Shown in pieces: positions 13,086-23,192 of a stretch of 64,000 nt of DNA. The DNA is taken from positions 248,001 through 312,000 of the forward strand of contig MU004193.1 in the NCBI GenBank assembly GCA_010093605.1, written 5' to 3'. How positions within the stretch are numbered: position 1 is the stretch's first letter; each line of letters begins with the position of its first letter. The position numbers and the translations under genes were made by a program. The stretch is from Lophium mytilinum (taxonomy: Eukaryota > Ascomycota > Dothideomycetes > Mytilinidiales > Mytilinidiaceae). The notes under the pieces were generated by a model, which searched no databases, was not told the DNA's origin, and saw nothing but the letters and a program-made list of their open reading frames with translations.

Positions 13086-14291
13086 ATGTCTGAACAGAAT
13101 GCACAACATCCGTCCACACAAACTGAAGGCTCTCCCTTAACACCAGATGAACTGAGAGTGCTCGCGGAGCTCCTACGAAGAGCGGTTGCACATGGCCAGG
13201 ACCCCAGGCTGGAGGGAGATGTTGGGAATTTCGATGGTCCGCCCGACCTGCCTCTAACGGATTCCCGGGCAGGACGTTCGCGCTCGCCAGTGGAGGACCC
13301 TGGAGCGCCGGACAATGGCAACGCTGTGTACAAGCCGCAAGAAGATGGAGCTGATGGATCGGAAACCAGGGCGGCGTCGATACCGGAAGCGTCTGCTGAG
13401 TTGGATGCGGATGATGTGCCGCACATCGCAGAAGAGGCGTTCGGGACCCAAGAAATTGGAGCTTCGGGACAAGCCCAACACGGTCATGACATAGAGGATA
13501 CGTCGTTCATCAATGTGTCGCCGGAAGAAACACCCGTTGCTAGAGATGTGGACGAGGCGTCGCCGTCAGCCAATACTCAAGCGGCAGTTACTGGAAACCA
13601 GGGAGTGGCGGACGAAGAGGATCATGTTCACGACAGCGAGGTGGATGACCTTCACGATAGCGAGGAGGATGATCTTTACGATAGCGAGGAGGATGTCCAA
13701 TCGACTACAAGTGCGGCGTGGGACGATGCAACGGAAGAACGCGCCACAGACGATTCAGAAAACATCGATGCGGTACCGTCGCCAACACCGCCAGTGGCCG
13801 AGTATTTTAGACTCATCAGGCTAGGAATGGGCGAGGAAGAGGCGAAAGATGAGGTGATAAAACATCAACTGATAGACGTCTCCGCGGCGGAACAAGAGGA
13901 CTTGAAAGAAGCGCTAAGATACTCTTTGGACGAGGCTATAGGTACAGAGATCAGAAGATATCATGCAGCGCAGTTGGATGTGAAGAATCAGAGGGAAGGA
14001 GGAGGAAGCAACGGTGAGGGAACATCGTCAGGGTTCGATGGAGATAGTGCAGGGTTTGAAAGTACAGTGGGTGCGGAAGAGCCTGTCAGAAGGAGTGGAG
14101 ATGTGAGTCTGGAGGCAAATGAGGTGAACGAAGACAACGGGGATGGAGAGCAAGGCGAGGCTCGAACCTCGGAGAATAGGAGAGATGGAGGAACGGATGA
14201 GATTTCCTCTGAGATTGATGTACCAGGGGACGCCGCAGACGAAGTTGAAAGGGAGATGGCGGCGATGGCGGCGATGGATTTAAAGAAGTGA
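13086..14291 (+). CDS. Acidic protein 2 with UBA-like and UIM-like motifs
   Basis: Single coding exon, 401 residues from ATG 13086 (ACCATG context). A GTAAGC...CACTAG intron at 12999-13067 probably lies in the 5' UTR. Most of the protein is acidic and low-complexity, with three 8-residue repeats of the form (H/Y)DSE(V/E)DDL from about residue 182. Around 239-263 an LGMGEEEAKDEVIK segment resembles a UBA loop. At about 269-285, QEDLKEALRYSLDEA fits the ubiquitin-interacting motif pattern: acidic patch, L-x2-A-L-x2-S and a final acid. This suggests a ubiquitin-binding adaptor, which is inference. It lies between two same-strand acidic genes with related helical pieces, probably an old tandem family. 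Confidence 0.7.
   Translation: MSEQNAQHPSTQTEGSPLTPDELRVLAELLRRAVAHGQDPRLEGDVGNFDGPPDLPLTDSRAGRSRSPVEDPGAPDNGNAVYKPQEDGADGSETRAASIPEASAELDADDVPHIAEEAFGTQEIGASGQAQHGHDIEDTSFINVSPEETPVARDVDEASPSANTQAAVTGNQGVADEEDHVHDSEVDDLHDSEEDDLYDSEEDVQSTTSAAWDDATEERATDDSENIDAVPSPTPPVAEYFRLIRLGMGEEEAKDEVIKHQLIDVSAAEQEDLKEALRYSLDEAIGTEIRRYHAAQLDVKNQREGGGSNGEGTSSGFDGDSAGFESTVGAEEPVRRSGDVSLEANEVNEDNGDGEQGEARTSENRRDGGTDEISSEIDVPGDAADEVEREMAAMAAMDLKK
13629..13697 (+). repeat. Three tandem 24-nt in-frame repeats
   Basis: Units at 13629, 13653 and 13677 encode HDSEVDDL, HDSEEDDL and YDSEEDV. They are nearly identical at DNA level, so the expansion is recent and lies within the acidic stretch. Confidence 0.85.
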
Positions 14292-14731
14292 GCTGCAATA
14301 CCCTGAAAAACTCTAGCTAGGTAAAGAGTTCTTTGTTGGGAGATAGGGTAGTCAAGCTCAGAGATAACGGATGTACTGCCAATCTATGTACACGCTGCTG
14401 ACACTAGTTGAGAAAGTCTCGCGACTTTACTGGGTGTCTGGAATGCGGAAATGTTCCCCTGCTCAGAATGCTGAAAATGCTATGGCACTCATAAGCTCAT
14501 GTAGTGGTAAATAAGTGTATACCAGAGAAATCAGGCGATATCACGTGCGATTGACGGTCTGTGCAGGACGCATGGACGTTTTTGGGAGATATTGACGATG
14601 AAGGACGGCCCCACACAACGACGGCTTGTCCACATTATCAGTTTTCTTGCCTACATCTTCTTCATGTAAGCTCTTCACCTCTCACCTTGTAATCCATTGT
14701 CTCTTGATCGCCTTCGCTCGCCTCCTCCAGA
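14292..14731. other. Intergenic plus likely 5' UTR intron of acidic gene 3
   Basis: No coding gene seen. A GTAAGC donor at 14666 and a CTCCAG acceptor at 14730, just before ATG 14732, suggest a 65-nt 5' UTR intron. The donor decamer CATGTAAGCT also occurs at the candidate 5' UTR intron of acidic gene 2 (12997-13006). Confidence 0.45.
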
Positions 14732-16324
14732 ATGGTAGGACTCGATTCACCACCACCGCAAGACGAGGGCGCGTCTGATCCGCACGAGCAGCCCACAGGC
14801 CGTATGTCCTGACCAACCTCACTACGCTCAAATCCCGTCACTCTCCAACCCAACCCCTCACTGACACCATTAGACGCCATCGCTTGCGCAGAGTTCGCAG
14901 GAACCGCTACTCACCATCAACCCGAGATGGGCGCCATCATGTCCTTTGTCCAGCGTCCGACAGAGACCGCAGTCGAGAATCGTGGTGAAGGTCGTTCTGG
15001 TGAGGCCCAACAAGACGCCTACGCTGTGTTCTCCCCCCAGGGCCCAGTGAAGCGACAGACTTGGCGTGAGAGCTTATGGTGGCAACCAGCCCAGGCCGAG
15101 CCCAAAGATGTCGAAGCCGCACTCCCAACACAGGATGATACTGTTCTCCCGGCACAGAACAGTTCTGCCCAGTCGGCCCTGCCTGGAAACGTCACTCAAG
15201 CTAAAGACCCGTACTGGTATGAATTCAGGCAGCCTTCCGCATCCGAGAGTCCCTCTGAGCAAGGAACCGTTCCTGACCTTGAGGACATGGATCACGATGC
15301 TCAGGGCATGCCGTTCAAGTCACAGGTCAGCGTGACTCTATATCAGGATGATAAAGAGAACCCGGAGCCCCCACCCACTGTGGAAGATGCTGGAGCCACA
15401 TCCGCGATCGCCCCGACCCATCCCAATCACCGCCATCCGTTCGAGCAATCTGGCGAGCTGACAGACCTCCCCGAAAACGAAAACGTCGATCCGTACGACT
15501 ATTACGAGGTCGTAAGTACACTACTACCAGCTACTAGAGAGAAGACCTCAAACTGACTATCTTGCACGCAGGCTGTTGGCCCTGCGGGCGGAAGAATGGC
15601 ATCCTGGGATGCACTAGGATCTGACACGCGTTTCGTGAAGGTCCCAAAGGATCCGATGTTCGATGCACAAATAGAGGCGATGATTTCAGACACGGGAGTC
15701 TCGTGGCTCGAGGCCGTTGAAACACTGCTTTCCTTCCGGGGAAAGTCTATGATGATCAGACGGTTTGGAGAACAGGACGGGTCTGGACCGATGGACCCCA
15801 AGTGGGAGGCATATCAGTTCCTGCAGCCGGATGGAAGCAAGTGGGAGGGTCTTCCCCGCCCCATCCCCGTCGACGCCGAGGGCAAGCCCATTCCGCCTGA
15901 AACGAAACTCAAACTACGGCCTCGGGTGGCGACGAAACTCGAGCATCTACATCCTGTGATCCAGGTGCAGGTCACGGAACTTATGGAACAATGCGACCTC
16001 TCTTTTCTAGAGGCGCTGGAGATCGTGGTTGGCGATGCTGCAAAGAGCGAGGAGCAACTTGAGCAAGCAGAGGTAGACCGCAAGCAGCACGAGATCCGCG
16101 AAGCCCATGACATCGATGCACTGGTAAAGGAATACGCAAAAGAAGACGACGAGTGGATGTATGATGAATCGGATGATGGATTCGATACTGCCGTTGAGGA
16201 CCCTGAGTCCAACATGGACGGGGAAACCGAGGGTGGTGAAGGCGATGATGAGAAGGACGGCGAAACCAAGTCAGATTCTCTCAACTCGAGCTCGGATCAT
16301 GAGGAAGGCGGAGTCGCCTTGTAG
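14732..16324 (+). CDS. Acidic protein 3 with repeated UBA/CUE-like helical segments
   Basis: Exons 14732-14801, 14874-15511 and 15572-16324; 486 residues. Intron 1 (72 nt) is GTATGT...CTGAC...ATTAG. Intron 2 (60 nt) is GTAAGT...CTGAC...CGCAG and joins YYEV to AVGPAGGRMASW. The N-terminal half is Gln/Ser/Pro/Glu-rich and disordered. The C-terminal half holds two similar helical stretches, IEAMISDTGVSWLEAVETLL and VTELMEQCDLSFLEALEIVV, about 100 residues apart. Both have the hydrophobic spacing of a UBA/CUE-like helix-loop-helix. A charged helix and an Asp/Glu/Gly-rich tail end the protein. The GRM(A/V) and GV-x4-A patterns link it to acidic proteins 1 and 2. I recognise no named family. Confidence 0.82.
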
Positions 16325-16889
16325 GGATACTCGGCAGGAGGGATCGCTAGTCAGTGGTATACCTGCTTGACCAGACTTGACCTGAGTTGTTATCTGTATT
16401 CTGTGGTATTCAGCGCAATCATGGCGCAGTGTTTTGCGAAACCTGGATTAGATTCTATGCTGGGGAGTACTACTCCATAGCATGACGTTTCCCTTGCAGT
16501 TCAGAAATTGAAAAGTCTCTGAGGAGCTTTACACTTAGTCTCACGCCGCGTCCATTTAAGGCTTGAACCATCCGGATCCACGTTGCCCTTCGCGTGACGC
16601 TTACATAGGTATAGTCTCAAGGAAGTATACTGATGTTAAAGACAACGCACTAAAGCTCTCTGAATTCTGTTTGTGAGGGCTTCGCAAAGTGTGAGGTTAT
16701 ATTGATTGCTCGGGTGATGTTGGGGCCCAAGCTCGAATGTCTCCGACCTCCCCGAAACCACTGTTGAGCCAGTCCAAAGCCAATTAGCTGAAGCCCACCT
16801 CCCTCCAGAGCTCGGAATCAATCAATCAGAGGATGCGATTGGGTTGATCTTGGACCTCAAGAAGTACCGTGCATGGTGGCACGTCCCTA
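16325..16889. other. Intergenic, no gene seen
   Basis: This lies between the acidic trio and the first LPRELRD paralog, where the two genes converge. It contains the left arm of a small foldback whose other arm lies in the 3' end of the next gene. Confidence 0.4.
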
Positions 16890-16942
16890 CTATTGGCCCG
16901 AGATCAACCGGAGGGTGGAATTGAATTGATTGATTCCGAGCT
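16809..16942. repeat. Short imperfect foldback (inverted repeat)
   Basis: An 18-nt arm at 16809-16826 is the exact reverse complement of 16925-16942. A second weaker pair lies inside it (about 16842-16853 and 16898-16910). The right arm encodes the C-terminal residues of the adjacent minus-strand gene. It could be a tiny MITE remnant or a local inverted duplication; no target duplication is visible. Confidence 0.6.
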
Positions 16943-17848
16943 GAGGCTCCCTCTGCGTTATCATCACCCATCTTCCATCACTTCTCCAGTTATTTCTCCA
17001 GGTATAGGCCAGAACATCCGTTTCCACCTTTCGACCACGCTCCTCGAAGCCCTTCTTGACCCAAGCCCTCAGTTCGTCAAGCACACCGCGACAAACGTCT
17101 GAACGGAGATCACGATAGCAGTACCTGCAACTAGAGGTAGACACCAAGTTGACCTCCCGCAGCTTCTCATTATGGGAGAGCGCTTCCATATGATACCACT
17201 CCAAGAACTGAGCAAGCGAGAGCTGTCTACGGTGCACCTCTGCCGCTCCCTCAGACCGTAGCTGAGTACACTGCAGATACCGGACCTTCCCCCCAGGATT
17301 AACACTTGGCTCCCTGTGCGGCGCCATTTTTAACCGGACGGTGACCAAATTGAGGCACTTTTCCATGAACTCCAAGTCCAGACTGACGTCAAGACGAGCG
17401 AGAGGGATGGAGAAGAACGGGGAATCCCCCGAGTAATTCACGATGCGCTGGCCAGGCTTAATTCCAATCCACCACCCGTCGATGCGCAGATGCTTGACGA
17501 GCTTGAGTCCTCCCCATCGCTCAAGGCTCTTCTCTAATCCTTCGGCGTCGCCTCGCTTGTCGATGGTGAAAGCATGGGCGGAGAGGAAGTACGGCATGGC
17601 CTCCAGGCGGATCTGCTGGTTGACGCGGCATACGGCGGCGGTAGTTTTGGGATGTTTGGCGATGTCGAGCTCGGAGGAGGCACCGGTCCAGACGAAACTA
17701 TAGATGTGGTCGCGGAGATCGCGGGGGAGCGCGAGGAGGGGGGTTGAGGACTGGGAATGGACTTAGTAGTGAGGAGTTGAGGAGAGTGAGAAACGAACTT
17801 CTTCCTCTTACTCCATGATGCTAGAGCTGGGCTGGTTGGGTGGCTCAT
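16890..17848 (-). CDS. LPRELRD-family paralog A (F-box/2EXR-like fungal protein)
   Basis: Two exons, 17848-17812 and 17761-16890, about 302 residues. Exon 2 begins just before TPLLALPRDLRDHIYSFVW, the family hallmark. It continues with AVCRVNQQIRLEAMPYFL, a mid-protein segment of separate basic/Leu blocks, and C-terminal LDELRAWVKKGFEERGRKV. The GTAAGA donor at 17811 is good. The acceptor is uncertain: AAG at 17762 keeps the frame with ATG 17848, while the better-placed CCCAG at 17751 would need another start. The family resembles fungal F-box or 2EXR proteins, which are large lineage-specific groups of unknown role, perhaps substrate adaptors. The C-terminal codons overlap the 16809-16942 foldback, so the tail may be altered relative to its paralogs. 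Confidence 0.72.
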
Positions 17849-18232
17849 GCGATGCCATGTGGAGTGGTTTGATGGGGCGTTGCGTGAAGTGAGTGTACGG
17901 CTGACATATGGAGGTTTGTTGTTGAGAGATTGAAAGTAATGCGTGAGCTTATGTAATCAGGGCAGTGTCGTTCAAAAGTTCACTCAGGGATCATCATCTT
18001 TGCGAGGAAGCAAGGGGTCTCTCGTCTGGATTGCAATTGTTTTCGACAACGCCCGCCTCAACGCAGACTAGATACGTAGTACCTTAAGCAGTGTGCTTCG
18101 GGAGGCCGCTGCGTATCTGGCTTCCTACCGTGAGAATAAAACTACGTAGACAGCAGTAGAGCACCAAAACACAACCCACACTATCTCGCCCAGAGGTAGG
18201 CATCATGCCCGTCGACTGTATTCCGCTATTCG
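17849..18232. other. Intergenic, promoter side of paralog A
   Basis: No gene or repeat seen. It separates paralog A from the 3' end of paralog B. Confidence 0.4.
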
Positions 18233-19016
18233 CTAGCCCCACGTAGTGCCCTGGGCTATTTTCCACCACCAAATCTCTTTTAAAGATTCCGCATTGGACC
18301 AGTCTTTACCCACGAAGACCTTTTGATTGCGCTCTTCGAAGCCCTTCCGAACCCAGTCCAGCAGTGCCTCAAACGTTGGATGCCGAAACTGGAGATTCCG
18401 CCCGTCACTCAAGGTGAAGTGCTCCAGCTTATTGCATTCAAACAGCCCTTCCAAGTGGTGCCTCGCGGCGAACTGCTCTATAGGAAGCCCATGCAGTACA
18501 TTGCCTTCAACGATATCATTGAAGATCTGCAAATCAATGCTTTTGAGGTTGCGGCACTTCTTCATGAATTCGATATCTTCGTTCATTCCACTCGCATGTT
18601 TCCAGCCGTTGACATCGTCCCCGTTGGCAGATTCAAGACGGCGAACGCTGGTAACACCAGCGTTACCTGGATACCAGCCAGCCACTACTCCGCTGCTTTC
18701 CGGCATTCAGATGTCAGTGAAACTAGTGTTTTGTTTCGGATCAAGTAGGGCATTGTCTCTTGCCGCAGTTGGCGGTTTGTACGACACAGTGGAGGCGTGG
18801 CAACGGGAGCAATGTAAGCGGGTCGTAGATATAGGTAATTGAAAATCATCTTCTTATCTTCTTCGCAGAAGGCACAGTCGTATATCATGTCCCTTAGCTC
18901 GCGTGGGAGGGCTATCAGTGGGAACTAAAGAACAGCTGTTAGCGAGCTGACGTATTGAAGGAGGGGCCGGCTTTATCTCACTGCTGTACTAGACTTCTTG
19001 CACGACTAGATGCCAT
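18233..19016 (-). pseudogene. LPRELRD-family paralog B, frame-disrupted
   Basis: Candidate exon 1 19016-18990, intron 18925-18989 with acceptor TTTAG, exon 2 from 18924. Exon 2 opens with FPLIALPRELRDMIYDCAF, then ATPPLCRTNRQLRQETMPYL, both family signatures. Near 18690 the frame meets a TAG, and the downstream homologous part (YPGNAGVTSVRRLES..., FMKKCRNLKSI..., LLDWVRKGFEERNQKV) continues in another frame to the stop at 18233. No GT-AG pair can bridge this, so I call it a decayed copy unless the assembly is wrong. The donor GTACAG is weak, but it preserves the phase-0 position seen in the other paralogs. Confidence 0.68.
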
Positions 19017-19811
19017 CTTCGATGATTGCATTCTCAGGCGGCGGTGCAGTGTAGGTCTTCGTGGGCGCCATGGTCGTGGACTCTGGAGTTTTAATAGGGG
19101 TTGGGATTGCTTTTAGAGGACACGTTTGGAGGTGTGGTGTGCAGGTGTGGTGTATACTGCAGAGAAGCGTCAGGCGTCGGGTTTCGAATGAATCTTATGA
19201 AGGAAGAGGAACGATCTCGGCGCTATGCAACTAAGACAACGCCAATCCTGCCCGCAATAAGCCGATGGTCATTAGCGGCAAGGTAATTAGGCTGTGTTGA
19301 ATTCATACATAACAAGGCATTCAAAGGCTTCAAGCTAGAACACGCAGTGAATAATATAGGTTTCGGTGGCATAAGCATAGATACCGGCTGCAGCTAGCTA
19401 TGATTGTACTAGATGAGGTAGTTCAAGATGTTCTTGAGATTTCAGATTCAAGGCAGACTTCTAGCTAACGCACTCGAAGTGAACCTTGATCCTTCCACGT
19501 GCTCTCTTTACCGCTGCTCAAGGCAGATCTACACATGACATGGACGTTGCAAGACAGCCTAAGACATTGTCCACGGTTATTTCATGCATGAGCGCAGAGT
19601 TACCGTGCCGCAGAAGATTAGCAAGGTCACCCCTGGGAGATGATCGCAGACATAGGGTATATCTGTGAAACCCGTGATTTACCTAAGCAAGTACTCCTCT
19701 CTCAGACCTCTCATAATCCCTCTGCATTCCATCAGCATTAAAGACCCGTACTCAGATCTGTCAAGAAGTTTCATGACCCCGGTCGATCTGCCCAAGAACA
19801 TCATACCAATT
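19017..19811. other. Intergenic, no gene seen
   Basis: About 0.8 kb between paralogs B and C. The small frames at 19101-19668 have no family match or splice support. Confidence 0.4.
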
Positions 19812-20404
19812 TCATAGCTTCTTAGCGAAGCGCCGGAGCCAGGTTGTGGGACCATAGATGTAGCAGTCTTCATACCACAACACGAGATCAGCCGAAACCT
19901 TTCTGCCCCGCTTCTCAAATCCATCTCTGATCCATTCTCTTAAGGCTTTTGGTGTTTCCTTGTCGACGTCGCAATACTGCATGGGCATTTCGATATGCTC
20001 AAGCTTTTTGCATTTGAAAATCTCTTCTAGACGGTACTCCTCAATAAGCTCTTCCATCGTTGGACCCTGGGACCAATCAAGGCTTGAGACCAGAAAACCG
20101 AAATCGAGGCCGAGACAGACGTATGTAAGTCCTGAGCATCTCTTCATCAGCTCAATAACCTCATTGTGCCCGTTTGCGTTCATCCAGCGATCGTCGTGCG
20201 TATGGATGCTGTCAAAATGAAGACGACGAACGTCTTTCAAGCCAACTTCTGAGGGTATCGCATCGAGACAATCTTCCAGGCCCTTCATATCTTCCACTGC
20301 TCTGATCATGACAACATTGTCTCGGACGAGACATGCAAGGGTTTCTTCCCGCAGTTGACGGTTGGTATGGCAAAGCGCTGGGATCAAAGATTCCCCAGGA
20401 AGAA

Positions 20405-20545
20405 TGTCAGGGAGTAGCGGTGAGGGCTACGGCAGGCACGTGTATATAGCCTCACCTTCCTCCAGACCTCTTCTCTCCAACAACATTAATCATCATTCAT
20501 CTAATACATCACGTACAACGTCTACTTCTCTCCTGTTACGTGACA
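20405..20545 (+). repeat. Left LTR of the TRIM-like element
   Basis: 141 bp, TGTCA...TGACA, nearly identical to 21202-21342. Confidence 0.92.
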
Positions 20546-20636
20546 GTTGGTAGCTGAGCCGGTTCTTTCCATCTCTTTCTTATTACTCCTCGGAGTTGTT
20601 ACCTACCCTTACCACCCTTACCGAGAGCAGCTCCTT

Positions 20637-20970
20637 TATAGTGCAAGCTACGAGCCAATCCTAACGGACATTATTCCCGTACAGTGCAAGCCAAGAGCTA
20701 ATCCTAATGGACGATAAGAACGATCTCTATACAGTGCACGCCATGGCTAATCCTAACGGACGAACCTATAGACATCCCGCTGTATAGTGCACGCTACCTA
20801 CAAGCCAATCCTAACGGGACTGGGACCACACGCTGTACGCCAATTCTAACAGGACTTCATGAAACCTGTACAGTGCAAGCTACGAGCCACCATCCCGCCG
20901 TCGAGCAGCAGCGCTAGTTTTATCTGAGCCCTCCGTACAGTGCATAGCCACGAGCCAATCCTAGCAGGAC
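20637..20970 (+). repeat. Internal array of about seven degenerate ~45-nt repeats
   Basis: Units contain a core like cagtgcaagc, then acgagccaatcctaacgg, beginning near 20637, 20677, 20726, 20781, 20828, 20870 and 20935. Just downstream a 36-nt unit (cggtaacgaacaactcc...) is repeated twice (about 20995-21065). This fills most of the element's interior. Confidence 0.75.
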
Positions 20971-21201
20971 GTCTGCCTTATTTGGTTGGTCGATCGGTAA
21001 CGAACAACTCCTACATCACCAACACCTTCGGTCGATTGGTAACGAACAACTCCTACATCACCAATACCTCCCACAGCGAATTCCTCTATTACCATTCCAC
21101 CAGCACACCATGTACGCCTTGTCCAGCTTGTACAGCGCTTTCACTGCTTTTGTTTTGATGGGCAGCAGACGGGGACGCCTGCTATTCTTTGGGGCGGCAA
21201 C

Positions 21202-21342
21202 TGTCAGGGAGTAGCGGTGAGGGCTACGGCAGGCACGTGTATATAGCCTCACCTTCCTCCAGACCTCTTCTCTCCAACAACATCAATCATCATTCATCCA
21301 ATACATCACGTACAACGTCTACTTCTCTCCTGTTACGTGACA
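21202..21342 (+). repeat. Right LTR of the TRIM-like element
   Basis: 141 bp, the direct repeat of 20405-20545, followed by the target duplication aagaa. Confidence 0.92.
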
Positions 21343-21616
21343 AAGAATGTCGTCCTTCATCTCTGGTGATGAGTAATAGTCCCAATGCCACTCGTCAGGA
21401 AGAGCATAGCTATATATCTTATCCCGGAGTTCACGAGGAAGTGCAAGCAGTGGAAACTATTGTTACATCATTTTGTTAGCTAGATCATACACTGGTGTGG
21501 CTTTTGGTTATGTTTACCTTGTATTCAAGATGTTGCTGAAGTTCGACGCCGTATGTTGTATATTCATTGCCTGTCTTCAAGACAGTGGCCCATGACGGTA
21601 GGGTCTTGAGCGGCAT

Positions 21617-22344
21617 CCTGGCACCTAGTGAGGGAGGTAGTGGGTAGTGGGTGCCAACGGAAGGATGTGGGTCTAAAGAAGCTTAAGGGATGTGGAAGCT
21701 GGATGGTTTATATATTACAGTGAGCTGACGTAGTCGGGAAATTGGTACTCTATGTAATTTAGACACGAGAAACTTTAGGCAACAGCGTAGCCTAACGTGC
21801 GAGCTAGCTAGCGTATTATATCCGTATAATTCACTGTTAAATATTTCTGGAATATCCGGCCAACACTACTCTTCCTCTGTAGCTACTCTGCTAAATGCCG
21901 GCCTTAGCGTCTAATTTTAGGTGGAAGACGAGCTAATATATAGGAATGCACCCAAGTTTGCTACCGCATTAATTACTATAAGTGATTGCCATCATCCAAC
22001 ATATTCCACCGTAGTGCACACCCCTTCATTGATTTTCTTAGCGTATATCTATGACTGAGGCTAAGTCATTGATTCTTGCAAATCCACTGCGCCGCCACTA
22101 CTTTTAGTGCTCTTATACATTTTTAGAGATTTGAAGTGTTGCAAAGCCCAGTCAAAGACCTAGTTTCCTTCATTTGGCTCTGCAAGCTTACTAGTTGGCT
22201 CACTTGGAAGTTCTCACCATCTAGAGAACGCACTAGCCACCTTTTAGCAACGGCAAACAAACGTACACAAATCAGTACCGTGTCATTGTAAGACCCTTTG
22301 CTCTCTTTTAGACCAGATGCTGCACTAGTTTCCTAGGAAGTCGG
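21617..22344. other. Intergenic, promoter side of paralog C
   Basis: No gene seen. Parts are AT-rich and could be old repeat remnants, but no family is recognisable. Confidence 0.4.
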
Positions 22345-22768
22345 TCACTCGCCGCTCGGACTGCTACCTAAATCCTCACATGGTGAGTCATCCCACGCCA
22401 AATCCATCACACCGACACTCATCCCATACCCCTGAGATCCTTTCTGAATCCACTTGGCCACTCCATCCAAGTGGATCCAGTAAGATGACTCGATCGTAAT
22501 TTTTTCGAGCCTTGAGCATCTGATATTTCTTCCGGATGGAAATTCCGGATGAGATTCTTCAAATTATCCGCGATCATTGAGAAGGAGGAATGGGTCCCTC
22601 CTTTGAAACGTAGTATTCGTCGGTATTGAGGTTCTTTTGTAAGGGGTGATGGATCTCTACCATTCGGATGTCTGGGCATTAACTTATCACCTCGATGCCT
22701 TCTTTCATGTTGTTGTTATTGCTCCAGCGTTTTGTAGAGTCGCTGATGCACTCGAAGTTCAACAGTGG
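22345..22768 (-). pseudogene. LPRELRD-family paralog D, relic of the C-terminal half
   Basis: Reading the minus strand from 22768 gives LLNFECISDSTKRW and a GIEVIS-CPDIRMVEI block that aligns with the mid-region of paralogs B and C. A stop splits the block. After a further frame change, CSRLEKITIESSYW and GVAKWIQKGSQGYGMSVGV match the family's C-terminal pattern (C-x-KLE-x, then a W-x2-KGF-like helix), ending at the stop at 22345. No LPRELRD exon is recognisable upstream. At least two disruptions make it a decayed remnant. Confidence 0.65.
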
Positions 22769-23192
22769 CTAGTATCACCCTGTATTAGCTTCGATACTAC
22801 TTGAGGTACCTCAACTTGAAACTGAAGACGAAGTGGGTTGTCGAGTTTCAAGCTGGTCAGATTAGACTCCCTCTTGACTGAGTAGCTGCTCAGCAGCCAG
22901 ACTACCACCTACAGTGGTGTCGAGTGAGCAACATTTGAACTAGGCAGTGATGATCTGAGTGACTAGACTCATGGTTAAGCAGTAGAGCAGAATCACTGGC
23001 CTAGAAAAAGGAGCTGACCTCTTCACCGCAATGGAACACCACTGATGCGAAGTTCGTTCATACTATCCATTCACCGCGGCTCCAATTGACGACAATCATA
23101 GTATATCTATTCAGCTGTTGAGCCTTCCTCCAAAGGCCTCGCGTGTCTTATAGCCAACCTCTGCCACCCCCAACCCCAAGTTTCAACCAAAC
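22769..23192. other. Divergent intergenic region between paralogs D and E
   Basis: Here the array switches strand: paralogs A-D read minus, E-G read plus. No gene seen. Confidence 0.4.

Larger units (their letters stand above)
20405..21342 (+). mobile_element. Miniature non-autonomous LTR element (TRIM-like), fossil
   Basis: The element is 938 bp and structurally whole, with two 141-bp direct LTRs (20405-20545 and 21202-21342). Each begins TGTCA and ends TGACA. It is flanked by the 5-bp target duplication aagaa (20400-20404 and 21343-21347). The LTRs differ at only about two positions, both C/T, so it is young. A possible primer-binding site (TGGTAGCTGAGCC) lies just inside the left LTR and a purine-rich stretch precedes the right LTR, implying plus orientation. 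No gag or pol is present. The inside is mostly a degenerate array of about 45-nt repeats. It sits inside exon 2 of paralog C. Confidence 0.9.
19812..21616 (-). pseudogene. LPRELRD-family paralog C, split by a miniature LTR element
   Basis: Exon 1 21616-21518 encodes 33 residues. Intron 21457-21517 (61 nt, GTAAAC...GCTAAC...AATAG) is phase 0. Exon 2 starts FPLLALPRELRDKIYSYAL at 21456 and is broken at 21343-20404 by a 938-bp LTR element. The same frame resumes beyond it with LIPALCHTNRQLREET and runs to the stop at 19812 through ELMKRCSGLTYV and ALREWIRDGFEKRGRKV. The codons flanking the element are collinear when the 5-bp target duplication is counted once, and I see no other damage. The copy was therefore probably intact until a recent insertion. 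It would encode roughly 260 residues without the insert. Function unknown; it is the best preserved minus-strand copy for reading the gene structure. Confidence 0.85.

Noticed and set aside
20637-20970. CRISPR-like look of evenly spaced repeats
   Set aside because: Repeats are degenerate, directly adjoining and inside an LTR element in a eukaryotic genome.
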